Source: Cinclus cinclus (lineage: Eukaryota > Chordata > Aves > Passeriformes > Cinclidae). From it: a stretch of 64,000 nt of DNA. The stretch spans positions 17,966,704-18,030,703 of the forward strand of contig NC_085055.1 in assembly GCF_963662255.1 (NCBI RefSeq). The letters are read 5' to 3'. The translations under genes were made by a program, and so were the position numbers. The notes beneath the pieces were generated by a model that ran no database searches, had not been told where the DNA came from, and worked only from the letters and a program-made list of their open reading frames with translations. Shown here piece by piece: positions 1-13,329 of the stretch (within the stretch, counting starts at the first letter, position 1; every line of letters begins with the position of its first letter).

Positions 1-3000
1 TGCCTCTGTGGCAGGGTGAACACCGGGTGAGCTGGGAAGCTCTTAAATAACTGTGACAAAATGGCTTTTTTTTGAGGTCTGCCCTAGTCTGCTCATTGCT
101 GGGAGCTTGGGTGTGCTGGAGCACAGACTTGCTGCAGCTTGCATGGTAACTGTCTCTATTTTTTTTCAAAATAGAGAAAATATTCAGAAAATATAAACAA
201 AGTACACAACTCCTGCAGTTTTAATTTTCTGGAAGTGCAGACAGGATAGCCTGGATGGTGGTGAATTCATTTAAGTTCTCCAGATGAGTGATTTTCTTAA
301 TGTGTGATTTTTATCACAAGGAATGCTCTGTCTCCCTTGGCCTCTCAGGACTACTGTAAAACAAATAATCACTCACTGAGAGTTAATTGATAACTTTCAC
401 CTTTTCTTAATCTTTGACCTTTACTCTTCTAATTTATACCTGTGTATAAATTAAAAATTTAGACCAATAGTTCTGGTAGACATTTCTTGGTTTACACCGA
501 GCTCAGATAGGTTACCATTGGTTCCTGAGAGCCTCTTTCCTAAAACTGGTCATGAGAAAAATATGATCAGCAGGGCCTGTTAGTGCATTGCTGGGCTCAA
601 CTGATTCACTGATTGCACAAAAACTGCATTTAAAAAAGTAAAATATTTAAAGATTATGGATATTTTGGTGATTTTATGGTGGCTTTAGTGTGGTTATGAG
701 GGCTCTGTAAGTCTTCTCCATGTAGCTATAAGTGTACATTCAGAAATAGTACATTGATGAGTGTCTCCTAAAGATGTAATGAAGAAACGGGCTCAATAAT
801 TATTTAAATACCTTGTCAGTTCTTTCTCTTTTTAGAAATTATATTTAACATTATGGGGATTCTTCACTGTTACAGCTGAGGTCTTCAAATTACAGAAAGA
901 GAAAAGAGGGAGGGTGGCTAAAACCAGGGATCTAAGCTGATTTAGCACGGGGTTAGTCCAGCTTGATAGCCAAGTAACACAATTAGGACTCTCATGTCCA
1001 CACTTAAGCTCTGCAGATCTCTCATTTTTCTATAATTAGAATGAAGTACAGAGCTATGTGGCTCTCTCACCTACATTATGCAAAGTCATTTTTTCCCCTT
1101 CTTCTGTAATTATAGTGTACAGCTTAAGAGACTGCCAAGTGCTGAGAGCAGCTTTAACTTACATGGTAGTGCTTCCCAAGAGGATCACATGGACTTGGTT
1201 CTCAGTTGAAAGCAGGTTGTGGAGATGGGAAGGTGATTAGGTAATCAAGCATTACTTGGAAGTTTAGAAACTGAGAAATTTGTGCACATCACTTTACTAT
1301 TTCTAGAAATAGAATGGGTTTTTCAAACAAGCTAAGGATTTTAAATAAAACTGTAGAGATTCTATTGGTTTCTGAACTTAGCAGCAATTCAGGAGCTGAT
1401 TTCGTAGTCACACTTTTTTAATGTAGCACTATTCTAGCTGCTTTTATTTTTGTAGTTTGCTTTTGTAATCTCCCAATAAATAATTTTGCAGTAAGTCTCC
1501 AGACAACAATTTAGCAAGATGTGCTAGATCTACTGTTATAAGGAACAGAGTATGTGTTTAACACTGTCAGTTAACCTTCTGACTTTTCCCTACATCTGCC
1601 TTTTCCCTACATTTCCACCAGCCTGGCATATTCAGGGGCTGCTCGTATGGAACCCAGGGCAGGTTTTGAGCCCAGTGCACACACTTAGTTGGTCACTCTG
1701 CCTTTCAGGTGGCTGTAGTGAGAGGACTGTGTCTCTTTTGCCTCCAAGTACTCAGTATTTCTGGGACAGCTGTGAAGAGGTGATGGAGAGAGCTGTGCAT
1801 CCTTAGCCTTTGGAGGAATTTGTGCTGCCTTTGCAGTCATCTGAAGCATTCTTGTCAGAGAGCATTTATGGTACTTCCTTTCAGGAGCAGCTTGTTTGCC
1901 TTTGGAAAGGCCCAAAAGGCACCAAAAGGCACTTATTTTCAAAGCATTCATTTTTTTCCTTCCTCAAGTCAGAGTCTTCATCCCACAAAAATAAACAGAT
2001 CGCCTGATGAGTTGCCTGCACTCAGCATTTGGCAAAGCTTGATCAGTTTGCCAAATGTTGGTGCCTCTTTTCATGGATCTCCTAGCAGGGGAGAGGGGTT
2101 TTCAGTTATTTCAGATGATTAGAACACATTATCCATTGCAGCTCATAAGCATCTGCAGTAAGTCACAGGATTTTCCATAGGAAATGAAGATTGCATTTTT
2201 ATGTTTTTGGCTGAAGTATTGGCTGCTTATAATAAAGTTTTAATCTACCTCCCTGAGGTTTGATGTGCACTTCTCAGAGTGAGAGGCCACCCTCAAAAGG
2301 AGGGGATTTTGTCTGTGCACAGTGAGTCCTTGGTGCCTGGCTGCAGGACTGGGATAGGACACCTCTGCAAGGGACCCTGCTGCTCACAGAGGGAAAGGGG
2401 GTCCAGCTATTGGTGGGGTGGAAAGCTTTGGATTTGGGTCCTGGTTTATTCATCCACCTGAGGGGGAGATGCTCAGAAGAGTAATAGTCTCTCGTGTGCC
2501 TCAGTGCAAATACTGAGTGAAGGCAGAGGTGAAGTGTAGGTGTGGGCTTTTTCGTAGAAACCTGGGAGAGGGGAGGCTTCAGCAACAGACCCCACTGAGC
2601 ATCACCTCCTTGGCAGGCCCTGCCTGGAGCAGGAGCTGCTTGTGTCAGGCTGTGTCTGAGCAAAAGCAGCTCAGTCGTTCAGGAGAACCTTGCCCTGACG
2701 TGTGACACAGGAGGTGAGAACAGAGCAGGGCACGGTTTGACAGAGCTGTGTGCTTGGGAGTGCCTCCTGTTTCTGACTGCAGACAAAATAGGTGGTGAGG
2801 CTTCTTCTGTGTGTCTTTATTTGTAAGTCCTCACACCGACAAAAAGCACGTATGCGTACAGAAAGCTTTCTCTGGAAGCCACTTCTGCAATGAGAAATCT
2901 TCAAGGGAGGTGCAGCTAAACAAGATGTGTGTGTCTGTGGCAGTGACCGAGCTGTCTCCCAGCCAGAACCAGGCTGCTGATGGAGATTTCACGGGTCTGT

Positions 3001-6000
3001 GTGGCTTGCAACAGCTGCAAAATTGCTTTATGCAGGCAGTGGGTGTTCCCTGCTAGAATTCAAGCCCCATGCCTGCTGTATTACCTACTACAGTGACCTG
3101 TACAGTTGAGGCACTGATGCTGTATTGATAATCAAGGCTAAAGAGTGTTATTGCCAGGCTGCAAACAGAAACCCCCGTGTCCTGGATATAGAACACCCTC
3201 TGAGTCTGCTCCAGCTGCACCAACTGCCTGAGGATCAAAGTCAGATCAGTGAAATACCTGCCTTGGTTCTGGCAGCTCAAAGGGTTGTTCTATTTCCTGA
3301 CCCAGGTTCTCCATGCATGATATCCTTCTGCCTCTACTAGAAAAAGGAAGAATTCTATCCTCTGTAACTGTTCTGTTTCTTCTGGACTTCAGGGGAACTG
3401 CAGTAAATTGGAATAATTGAGTCTGTCCAAAAACTTAATGTGTAATCAAGTAGTGGTAGTAACTTAGTCATCTTGGAAAGCATAAACCTTCCTGGTATCA
3501 TCATATTTGGAGTAGTTTTAGTATCTACAAAACTTTGGATTCTGCAAAAGGCTGAAATCCTGCTGCACTAGGGAGAGTGGGATACCAAAGTCTTTATCTC
3601 TTACTTTTGAGTACAAGGCACGGTCTCACAATACCAAATGTGTTTATTCCCCTGTGGACCTAAAATTACCAGTAGCTCTGGAGATTTACAGTGTCTGATC
3701 CTGGTGCCACAGTCACAAGTGGTGGTGCTGATGAAGGAAGGGACGTGAGGTCTCATTCTGTTGACTTCCAGAGTCCTCCACAGGCTGTGGGCTGAAGGGA
3801 AGCAGCCCACAGGCACAGCCTGTGCTTTAGTTAAACTGGTGTTAACCCAAAGTAACTCTCCTGAGCTGAAGCCAAGGGGGTTGTGGCAAATTCACATGGG
3901 AAGAGCTGAGAGCAGTCTTTTTCACAAGCAGGAATCTGAAGATAAGTAAAGTTTACCTTTGCACTTCTTTACAGTAACATAAGCCATCAGACAGAAAAGT
4001 GACAGTTTCTCCATTATTCCTGAGTAAATGCACTGGTCTTCTGTGTTATCATGCCAGAAAATGATATCCAGCAGTACTTTCCTATAAAGGAGTCAGCCAT
4101 CAGAGTAAATGCAAGGGGTGCATCAGGCTCTGAGCACAGTGCTGAGTTTAACCAATGTAGGCAGGTCCTGGAGGTGTGAAATTGAAAAAGCCACGAATGC
4201 TTCCTGCCTAATTCTTTTTTAGACAGGTTTCTTGTACTTATTTAAAGGCCAGGAGTCCCAAAGGACAGTGTTACCACCTTTATTACTTTCTCTCTAATGA
4301 GATTTTTCAGATTTGTGGCAAAGCCACGTCCCATGGTACAAATGAGATACCAGAATTTGCTGCATTGCTCAGTGTGCTTTTCCAGGGTAGGGGCAGCTGT
4401 AACTCTTGCCAGTCTGTATTTCCCTATCTTTCCTTAATGCATCTAGACTTTGACACAGGGATACTGTCTTTTCTGAGGGGGAAAAGTTCAGCCTTGCAAA
4501 ACTGTTATATCAGTCAGGCCTTGGGAAGAGGGAAGTTTGCTCAGAGTTGTGATTGTTATCAGGCTGAGGAATAGACTGGGCATGCTTTGCTTGCAAACAA
4601 AAATCCATTAAAAAGTAAGGAAACCTACTCTCTTAAATCAGTACTTATATCAGACTGTCCTTAAAGGCTTTCATTCGCTATTACTTAATCTCCCCAGCAT
4701 TTATATATTACTACACTTCACTTACAGCCTCATACAGTACAATTTCAAACACCTGCAGCCTTTGGTACCACTAGTTTTACTTTAAAAAAAAATTTAGCGT
4801 GAGTCAAGTGAAGCCAACTTGAGCTTACTTCTGTGAAGGACAATAAAGTTATGTGGACATGGTGACCATGTAATGATTTTGGAAGTATTTAGCACAGGAT
4901 AGAATGGCAAGTTGAAATACTAGAGCCAGGAAAAACATAAATTTGATAGGCCAAATTTCTTTTTCCTGTCAGAGATGTGTATTTTAGCAATCAATAGTTA
5001 CTTGTACAAAGCCAGGCTGCGTCATTTATATATGAAATCTATTTTGTATTTTTGCAATTTTACATGGCAGATTTTCCTGTGAAGTATCCAGATGGATGGT
5101 GCTTTATTTTCCTTGTGACTCTGCGTATCTCAAGTGTGCATGCCTCTCACTCTAGGAAATGTTGCTGCATTAATACACCCATAATGAGTTTTATCTCCTG
5201 ACATTTTTCTGGGGAACAGGACTCAGTCTTGTTGTTTTCCAAGATACCCTTAACTACTGTCACCTGCACCAGCCTTCTGATGAAAGTGTGAGAAATCCCA
5301 TTGCCTGAGAGCTCAGTTAAGGGGCTGTTGAAGGCAGTTCTTCTCTCACATGCTCTACGTGAACACTGCAAAAGGAACATGCCACTCCAACAACCCTGAA
5401 TAAACCTGGCCTGCCAAGTAGGCAAACAACAAAAGTGGGAGGAGAGTAGGGTAAAATAATTAGTAAGTGAAAATCCTGAAGGCAGTGTGATGAACAATTT
5501 GTCTCTTTCTTGTGTGTGTGTGACTGATACAGATTTTGGAAGGAATGCTGCCACTGTGCTTCCTTGGGGTCTTGTAGAGGTGACCTGGGGAATGAAGAGT
5601 AGTGTTTCACCCCACAAGTCAGAAATGGGAACAAAGTGGTTGTCCCTCCCTTCCTCAGCCTCTCCAGAAGTTACTTGCTGCATCACACATTGCTCCTCCT
5701 GTTCTCCAGCTTCCCTCACTTCCCTCCTCTGGGTTTCTCAGCTCCTGCACTGGCTTGGAGCTGCTGTTGGTGCACAGTTAGCAGTGACTGCTTAATTGGT
5801 GCTGTAAATGCACCAGTAAGTCTTGTAGTGTCCATGAAATCAACACAAATGCCACGAGAGGAACATTTGTTTCCAGCAGCCGCTTGGCTGGGGAGATGTC
5901 CTGCACTGATCCCGAGCTCTTGGACTGCCAGACCCTTGTTCCAGCACCGTTGTCAGTCATGTACTGGTGGTAAGGAGTGGTTGGAGGATGAAAAGACTGC

Positions 6001-8786
6001 AGCTCTCTAATGCTAATCTCACCACAGAGAGAAAGGATGACTCCAGCACACATAAATATAGGAAAGGTATGATCTGGAAACAAGGTCCTGTTGCTTGAAA
6101 GGCTGCTCTGTGAGTCTTCACCTCTGCTCATTCTGGCAAGGTCCTGGTAGAGGAATCTTGCAGGGTGTCACACTGTACTCCTCTGAGCTGATCAGGGATA
6201 CTTTCAAAAGAAAGATGAGAAGTTAAAAAATAAATTCCATGACTGAAAGAAGAGCAGATAATTGCTATTTGTCTCTCTGAGCTTTTGTGGGCAGATATTG
6301 AATAGAAAATGTTTCATATAATTGTATTTTTGGGAGCGTAGTTGCAGCCAAAGATTTATAGGAGTTTTTTTTTTTCCCAGCAAAACCCCTGTTCTTTTCT
6401 ATTTTAAAAAAGGGGCTATCACCAAGTGTCACCCTGAAGAATTGGACCCACTACAGTATTTTGTTACATATCAGAAAACGAAGCACAAGGCTGGTACACT
6501 ATTAAGCAACAGCAGCGGAGATGCCACTCTCAACCTCATTATTCAAGGCTCTCTTTAGTTCAATTATACACCTCTACAGCTAAGGAAGATAGATGAAGGT
6601 CATTTGGGAGCTGTAAACCACAATGCATTGAATGCAGAACTATGTTCTTAAGCTGATTTACACCTTGTTCTCCAGTGTTGTACAGCGTGGGGCTTCGATT
6701 GAAATGCAGAGGCAGTGATTGAAAAGCCTTTTTCCTCTTCTTAGCTCCAGATCCGCTGCCTGTAATTATTATCTTGATTAGATGGTGAGAGACAACAGCT
6801 TCTGCTTCCATACCTGGGTGGTGACAAACCCCAAAATCTTGGGACTTGGGCAAAGAACCCACCAGGGATGCACAATGGTGTTTACATCTGCAGTAAGTTA
6901 ATTCTGGGTTGTGTGTATTGGTCCAACAGGGAAGAAAACCAGTAATTGAGGGAAGCAATTTGCCTTTCCAGGAGAGACAAAGAAATGCCATCTTGTACTG
7001 ATTTACCTCCCATATACCTCAGCATGGGGAATGGCAAGTACATTGAGGAAAGTTAATGAAACACTGCAAATGCACACAAAAAGGAGAACCCTTTTATGCT
7101 AATAACAAAGGATTGTAGGCTTCACTCACAGGAAACAGGGACATTTTAAAAATAACATAGTCTGAGGTGTGCTGTACAGACCTATCTGGTACCAGATCCT
7201 GAAGCAGTGAATCTGTGGGTGCTGGTGCTGTCAAACTTCTGATTCCTCAGTAAGGCCTTGGGGGGAGACCAATTTGGTTTCTCTGGCACTTTGGTAGGAA
7301 AAAAAAAAAAACAAAAAACAAAACAATACAAACAAACTTTTGTAAAAGATGTAAATCAGTCTCACTGTCCCTAAACATTGTTCCAGAACTTGTGCAATGC
7401 ATGCACCTTGATTTGTACACTGAGGTTAAATTGCACATTAGCACTTTCACCTGTCAGTGGAAGCAGATGCCAGCTCTGAGGAGTAGATCTAACTAAATAT
7501 CACCTGCAATTCCAGTGCTGTCTTGGGAACTATTTTGTCAGTCTAAGCTAACTGAAGAGAGGAGGATAGGCAATAACACCAAAATTATTTGAATTCTTTT
7601 CTGAAATATGGTTTGCTGAACACCCTGCATCTCTAGCAGCTCGTATTTATTTAAAAATAAATTCTGACAATACTCATGCTTTTGTCCATTTAACAGAGAG
7701 AACAGGAATCAGTGAAGAGCCACAAGTAGTTTGAGAGAGAAATAAAGACTATTTTAGCAATACTGTATTTCTATCTATGGACCAGAGTTTGCTTTATTAA
7801 CATTTCTCCTCTTTTTATAGTAAGGTAGAAGATTGAGCACCTTGACTGCATATTTATTTATGATATATCAGAATTTGGTTCAGCTGGAGATATATTTTGG
7901 ATATTTTTGTTTACTGGAAATGACCACAGGAGACTTTTAAACATTAATATTGTATGAAAAGGTTATTGCTCTTAAATATTTAAACTTGTAATCATATTTA
8001 TAGATGCATGTTTAATTTTTAGAACTAGTCCTTTCAAGATAAAACCATACTATGATTTCAATATTGTGGCTCTGTAAAAACTTAGTTCTGTGCACAGATG
8101 TGCACATGTGATGCCCACTCATTTCAAAGTACCTTCCTCTGAAGGCAGAATTTCTTCTGTGTTGTTTGTCTGAGACTTTATTATTTGCAGCACCTGGTGT
8201 CCTTAAGAAAAGAGTTTTCTGTCCATGTGCAAGTCAGGTTTTCCCTGCTGAGTTTGGCATAGGAACAAATATGCATTTCCCACTTCTGGAATGGCCTCAT
8301 ACATCATTAGCTCTAATTGTATGTGAAACCACTCCTGCCCTCGTTAAAAATCAATGAAAGCACCAAAAGGGCCTGAGATTGTTGAAAATTGGGATCTCTA
8401 AGAGTCCATCAGGGATAAATGCAATGATAACATATCCAAAGACAATAAAATTTTAATTATATATAAATTGCTACTAACTTAATTAAAGATATTCTACACA
8501 AAAAACTGGAATCCCCTTTTCTCCCAGGAGAAATCCTGCTTTGGTCAATAAGGCTATAGTGTAAAAAACAAAGTGTGACTTGGCTGGGATGCACATGACT
8601 GCAAGTTGCAGACTTTATCTGAGATCCTGCACTGATTCTTTGCTGCACTGATGATTTGTGCTGCATTGTTTATAATCTTTTCCATTAAATATCTTTTTAA
8701 AGGGGAAAACAGGTCTCAGAACTAGTCTCTGACTTGAAAATACTTTTGAGATAGATACTGGATGTGCTGGATGTGCTTCTCAGCAA
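1..8786. other. Gene-free AT-rich interval
   Basis: No exon, RNA gene or clear mobile element is seen. Open frames are short, occur on both strands and lack recognisable domains. The longest is 190 codons on the minus strand at 5147-5719; it overlaps competing frames of about 100 codons on both strands and matches no family I know. Low-complexity content is limited to short A- and T-rich runs, for example an A-rich stretch near 7299-7337. The interval reads as ordinary intergenic or intronic vertebrate DNA. Confidence 0.7.
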
Positions 8787-8804
8787 TCATTACAAATGTA
8801 ATGA
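8787..8804. repeat. 18-bp inverted repeat, TCATTACA arms
   Basis: Two perfect 8-bp arms, TCATTACA and TGTAATGA, are separated by AA. The arms contain the ATTA core typical of homeodomain binding sites, arranged head to head. It may be a dimeric transcription-factor site or a chance palindrome in AT-rich DNA. The palindrome is visible directly; its function is inference. Confidence 0.6.
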
Positions 8805-9804
8805 CCTGCAATTGGTAAAATGAAATTTTTTAGTATTAGTCCAAAACTTTTGACATAAACATGTAATAAAAACTTTGGGCAGAAATCCCCTCATTTAAAT
8901 TGGAGGTTGTTCCCTAGTAAGTTTTTGTTTCGTTTCCTCCCCCACCAAATAACAATTTAGTTGCTCTCTTATATTTCCCCCTTGGTTGTACTGATGCAAT
9001 TCTTTGCATCGCTGCCTGCTAAATCAGATTAGGGAATGATCTGGATTAAAAATCACATCAAAAGGGCTCTGAAACCAGTGGTGGTATGGCAGCTGAGAAA
9101 ATGGTTGGGAATACCTTGGGAAGCATAAGCAGGAAAGCTCCTTGTGCCAGTTCAGATGCTGACATCTTTTAACCTCAAGCTGAATATCAGCTGACCCAGT
9201 GCCAGACCAGGCAGTGGCATTGCACTCTGATTGGGAGGGTGGGAACTACCCACGCATTGCAGGTTGATAATGACTGATTTTCTTTCAGTCTTCTCCCCCC
9301 ATGATTAATTAGTAATTGTACTCATGAGGCAAAATTAATAACTTTGAATAATCCTGGCTTTCTAATTTTTTTCTTTCTTTTGGCAGTAAATTTGGAATCT
9401 AATGTTCTAGCTGAAATGCTTTTCTGAGCCTTTATTGGCATCCTGTACATTCTTCTGGAAAGGGCAAGGCATGGCTGTGCTCCAAAAATAGGGGAGCAGG
9501 GAGGAAGAGATGTAATCACTCTGGGATGCATGTTCTGTATCCTGTGTGTAGAAATTCCCTTCAGAGAGCACTTCAGGGTCCACTTTATCTGCAGGAATTG
9601 GCTTGTATTACAGATTCTTTCTTCAGAGGAACTTTGGACACCTGGAGATGTTGCTCTCCCTCAGATGCTTCTGGGTAAGATGACAGGCCTTGATTTCAGG
9701 GGTTGAAATGCAAGATACCATTGAAATTTCCATCTTTTCTTCAAATCAGGGATAGACTAAGCCTTTTCCATCTAATCTTCCATTTTCCCTTCCCCCTTGT
9801 TTTG

Positions 9805-9829
<25 letters not shown>
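9805..9829 (+). repeat. Poly(T) run, about 25 bases
   Basis: An uninterrupted T run of about 25 bases follows a pyrimidine-rich lead-in. No retroposed gene body or target-site duplication is recognisable beside it, so it is called only as a homopolymer tract. Confidence 0.9.
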
Positions 9830-9835
<6 letters not shown>

Positions 9836-11341
9836 CATGAAACCCAACGATGTCAGCTCCAGAAATTATTGTCCTCTTGCAGAGAGGGCACTGAGTGCAT
9901 TGCAGAACTGGCAAGCCGTGGTTTTTGGAAACCATGCTGGTTCCCACACCACCACATGTGGGTCTCTGCACCTTCCTTCTGCACCTTTCTTACAAATACA
10001 GTGTGGACAGGACAAACTGTGTGTCCTGCCCTCTGCTCTTTTTCCCCCTGTAAAAATCCTTGGGGTTTGTAGTTGAGATGGGACCAAAGACCGAAATCAC
10101 CCTGCTGGTTTATTGGAACACGTGGCAGACATGAGAACTCTCTCCACTTGTACATTTGGACCTTGGAAAGACTGTGCTTGCCAAGGCTGGGGTACCCACC
10201 AGCTCCTAGCTGGAGCCTTCTGAGCAGAGGATATGGCAGGCTCAACTCATTCCAAGAAGAATTGGAAATAACAATCTCCTGCATGTGTCTAAGTGCTTAA
10301 ACAGTATTCTTAGGGGCTTATTTCAGGGGTTTTTTTGTGCAATGATCTTCTTCAGCAGCAACATCTGATAGCTTTACAAAAAATCATAATGAAGTACTTG
10401 AGCAGATTATCTAGGCAAGCTCTCAATTAGCTGAGGCATCTTGACCTATGAATCTGAATAAAAGGTGCTTAGCTTCTTGTTGTGACCTTTCTAACAAGCA
10501 TGAAACTGCTGTGGGTAGAAGAGTCCTTGAAATAGCCATAATGTGGGGCAGTAATTCTGAAAGAGGGTTACACCTACTCAGTTTTCTTTTTTGCTCTCTG
10601 TATGCTGCAAGAGGGTTTATGAGCTTTGGTTAATGATCCCAGCTGTTCCCAAGGAACTCTGATGCAGATAGGCTTGCACTGAGAAAAGTAACATAAACAA
10701 GGAATAGTTTTTTGTGTCTGTATCTTTTCTTAATCAAGCTGTCTGTAAGGAATTGCATGGGTACATACTGTGCGCATCATTGAAATGCAGAGCTTTGTAG
10801 GCACTAAACAATCAGTAATGATCTATCATATCAGAGAGATATATTATTAAGCAAAGACATCACTATAAACTTTGTCTGTAATCAAAAGTACAAGAAGTCA
10901 AGCTGAGGGACCTGCCTTTCTTAATCTTCTTGGATCTTATGCAAGAAATTTTCATGCTCTACTTTGTTTGATACTCCATTTATTTTTTTTGGAAGGTGTT
11001 GAGCTGATCCTTCCAGACCCTCAGTCTGCTCCTCTGTCCTAGTAAGGGTCTGTTCAGCTGAATGTGTAGGCCTCCTTCCATGCCCCTCCATCCAAAACAG
11101 CCTACTCTAATTAGAGTTCCTGCTGCTGCCTGGTGTTTTAATGTGAGATAGATTTGCACTCATACATTCCTGCTTTTTGTACTTTTGCTGTCTTGGCCAG
11201 AGCCAGATATCTTAGAAATGACAGACTTCCATGACACACATATATTGATGTCCTTGTGTGCAGCCAGAACCAGGGTTATTTTTCCTTCTGTCCTGGCCCC
11301 GGTTCTTGATTCCTCTTTGCACCAACCGTCAGGTTTGAGCA
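9830..11341. other. Gene-free interval
   Basis: Unique-looking sequence with no supported gene. Overlapping frames of 70-143 codons at 9837-10300 run on both strands with unrelated translations, the pattern expected by chance in a patch of raised GC. Confidence 0.65.
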
Positions 11342-11382
11342 CCAAAAGGTGTGATTTTACCCCCAAAAGGTGGGATTTTACC
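11342..11382 (+). repeat. Two-copy 20-bp direct repeat
   Basis: Two copies of a 20-bp unit starting CCAAAAGGTG lie one base apart (period 21) and differ at a single position (T versus G at unit position 11). It is a small, fairly young tandem duplication with no coding significance that I can see. Confidence 0.85.
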
Positions 11383-11875
11383 CACTGAGGGCCCTGATAA
11401 CCACACCCTGCCCCATCCTGCATGTCCTCTAACACCAGGAACTGCAGCATCTCCTTGTGTGCAGTGCCACAGCCTGTGGCAGAGAATGAAGCTTTCTGAG
11501 TGTGTCAATGTGGGATTGCACTGCTCTCCAGTGAGACACAGATCTGAGTCCTGCAAGTCCTCTGACTACTCAGCTGCTGTGAAAACTACAGATGGCAGTG
11601 ATACCACCTTTCCTCTGACCATGCTTTTTTAAAACACAAAGGCACTACAGATACAGTTTGCAAGGTCCCCATTCCTTAGACCTGCTCTGAACGTGGCAAA
11701 AGGACTGGCATGCTGTGTCTGCCTGAAGATTTCCCTCCGTGATCAGGTTGGGTCAGTTTTGAATAAATGCAGAAGTAAAACGCAGAGGGAGATATCACTT
11801 GCAGGTAAAATAAAAAATTTACTACATTTACCTGCTCCTGTGCTGAAGTGTTTGTTAAAATATTTAGAAAAATGC

Positions 11876-11990
11876 AAGTGGAAGTGACCTCTGAAACTCA
11901 TCTAGTCCAGTCCCGTGCCCAAGGCAGGACTGTCAGAAGGTCCTGAGGTTAAGAGCATACAACCCACAGATCATGGAACCAGCTTCCACA
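11876..11990 (-). mobile_element. CR1 LINE 3'-end fragment, degraded
   Basis: The plus strand reads GAAGTGACCTCTGAAACTCA followed by TCTAGTCCAGTCCCGTGCCC. This is close to the reverse complement of the avian CR1 3' end (family pattern: GAAGGGACCTCTRRAGATCA, then TCTAGTCCAACCCC). CR1 is the dominant avian non-LTR retrotransposon; copies are usually truncated at the 5' end and keep only the 3' terminus, as here. Substitutions show it is old. No reverse-transcriptase frame survives. The left boundary is fairly clear; the right end is uncertain. Confidence 0.7.
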
Positions 11991-12164
11991 GTCTTTGCTG
12001 GACCAGCCCAGCTGTCAGGACCATGCTGTTACCTGTGTACAAGCAGATGGGTGGAGTGGGGAATTCACAGCTCCGGAGGATGAGCTTTATATAACACAGG
12101 GAAGAAAAAGTCCTGACTGAGTTACGTGGGAACACAGAATTGCAGGAGCATATAGTCTGGATGC

Positions 12165-12425
12165 TTTTAATACAGTCATAGGTTTGAAGCCAGAGGGGAC
12201 CATTAAAATTGACTGTTCTGACCCTCTTCATGATGATACAGGGGCATTGAATAGTCCTAATGCTGGAATAAGAGTCTGCTTAGCACTACTTTTCTAACTA
12301 TTATAACATTTTTCTGAGTTATTCTCTAACCCCTAAATTACTCTTTTTCATATAAGGCTGTCTGTCAATCTGTTCTTTACTCCTCTGACAGCTCGTCTCC
12401 ACCTTCCAGTGTCTTGGTGCTTTTT
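12165..12425 (-). mobile_element. Ancient CR1-type LINE 3' relic
   Basis: The plus strand contains CATAGGTTTGAAGCCAGAGG and then GGACCATTAAAATTGACTGT followed by TCTGACCCTC. This matches the amniote CR1 pattern in which an ATAG-type terminal motif is followed by AGAAGGGACCATTATGATCA and TCTAGTCTGACCTCC, seen as the reverse complement of the element. Divergence is greater than in the copy just upstream at about 11.9 kb, so this is probably an older insertion. The right limit is a guess; the final part (CTCGTCTCCACCTTCCAGTG) also looks CR1-like. Confidence 0.6.
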
Positions 12426-12989
12426 TTCCTGCTGTCAAACTCAGGCTAATTCATTTTCGGTTCCCTTAAGAGACCTGTCTGAGCACTGAAAGATCTGGAC
12501 TCTCGCTATTTCATTAGCCCTCATTATTTTTCAGTTAATGGTTAGCTGGCAGCATTGGTTTTGATATTTTATTTTTTTTTTGTAATGGGAATGAAGCAGG
12601 TCTGTATTTTATAGTCGTTTCTCATCAGTCTCTGGGAGAAAAATATATCTGTCTATAAAGATATTACAGTCTCCCTGAACACAAGCTTTATTGTTATTTG
12701 CATCACTTTCAGTTATGCACAATTTCAGTGGGAAAAGCATATGAAGTTGGAGTACATGCAGCTGTGAGGAATGCTGGCAAATCCTGCCACAGATGCTCCC
12801 TTCCCTTCTTTGTGACAGGACCGTCATTTTCTCGAGGCACTGAAAGGGAACCTACTGGCAGAGACAGAGAAACAGCACTGGTTTTCTCATAATGCTGGAT
12901 GTTTTCTGAGAATTTAAAGATACAAGAGAGCTTTTAGGGGTAACGTGATTAATTTTGCTCCTCTGAAAGAAAGCACAGAGAGTTATCGA

Positions 12990-13170
12990 CTTCAAAGTGT
13001 CATTGTTCAAGCTGGCTCTGCAGCCAGCCCGCGCTGAGCCGTGGTTTTCCAATCGGGATGTGGGAGTAGCATGCTTCCCTGATTACCCTTGACTGGTGTT
13101 ATTAATTAATCAAGCACAAGCTCGTTACAATGACTGAAGAATGACTCATGAACAATCATACCAGCTTTTT
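12990..13170. promoter_or_regulatory. Candidate non-coding regulatory element
   Basis: A repeat-free block in which three CpGs (in the CCCGCGCTGAGCCGTGG segment) sit beside an AT-rich homeodomain-type cluster (TGTTATTAATTAATCAAGC) and an AP-1/MAF-like TGACTCA-type stretch (ATGACTCATGAAC). A perfect 7-bp-arm inverted repeat, GCTGGCT/AGCCAGC with a CTGC spacer, lies at 13011-13028. This mix resembles vertebrate developmental enhancers, but conservation cannot be tested here, so the call rests on sequence texture alone. Confidence 0.3.
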
Positions 13171-13329
13171 TTTTTTTCATTTTATTTTGTGGAGGAGAGA
13201 TGAGAGAGATATAAAAAAATATAACAGTAGCATTTGACAATATTTTTCTGAAGCCAGCAGGTTCATAGGGAAGGACTGGAAATATTTGTGTCATTAGCCT
13301 GAAGTTTTCAAAATTAATAGGGGGTGTTA

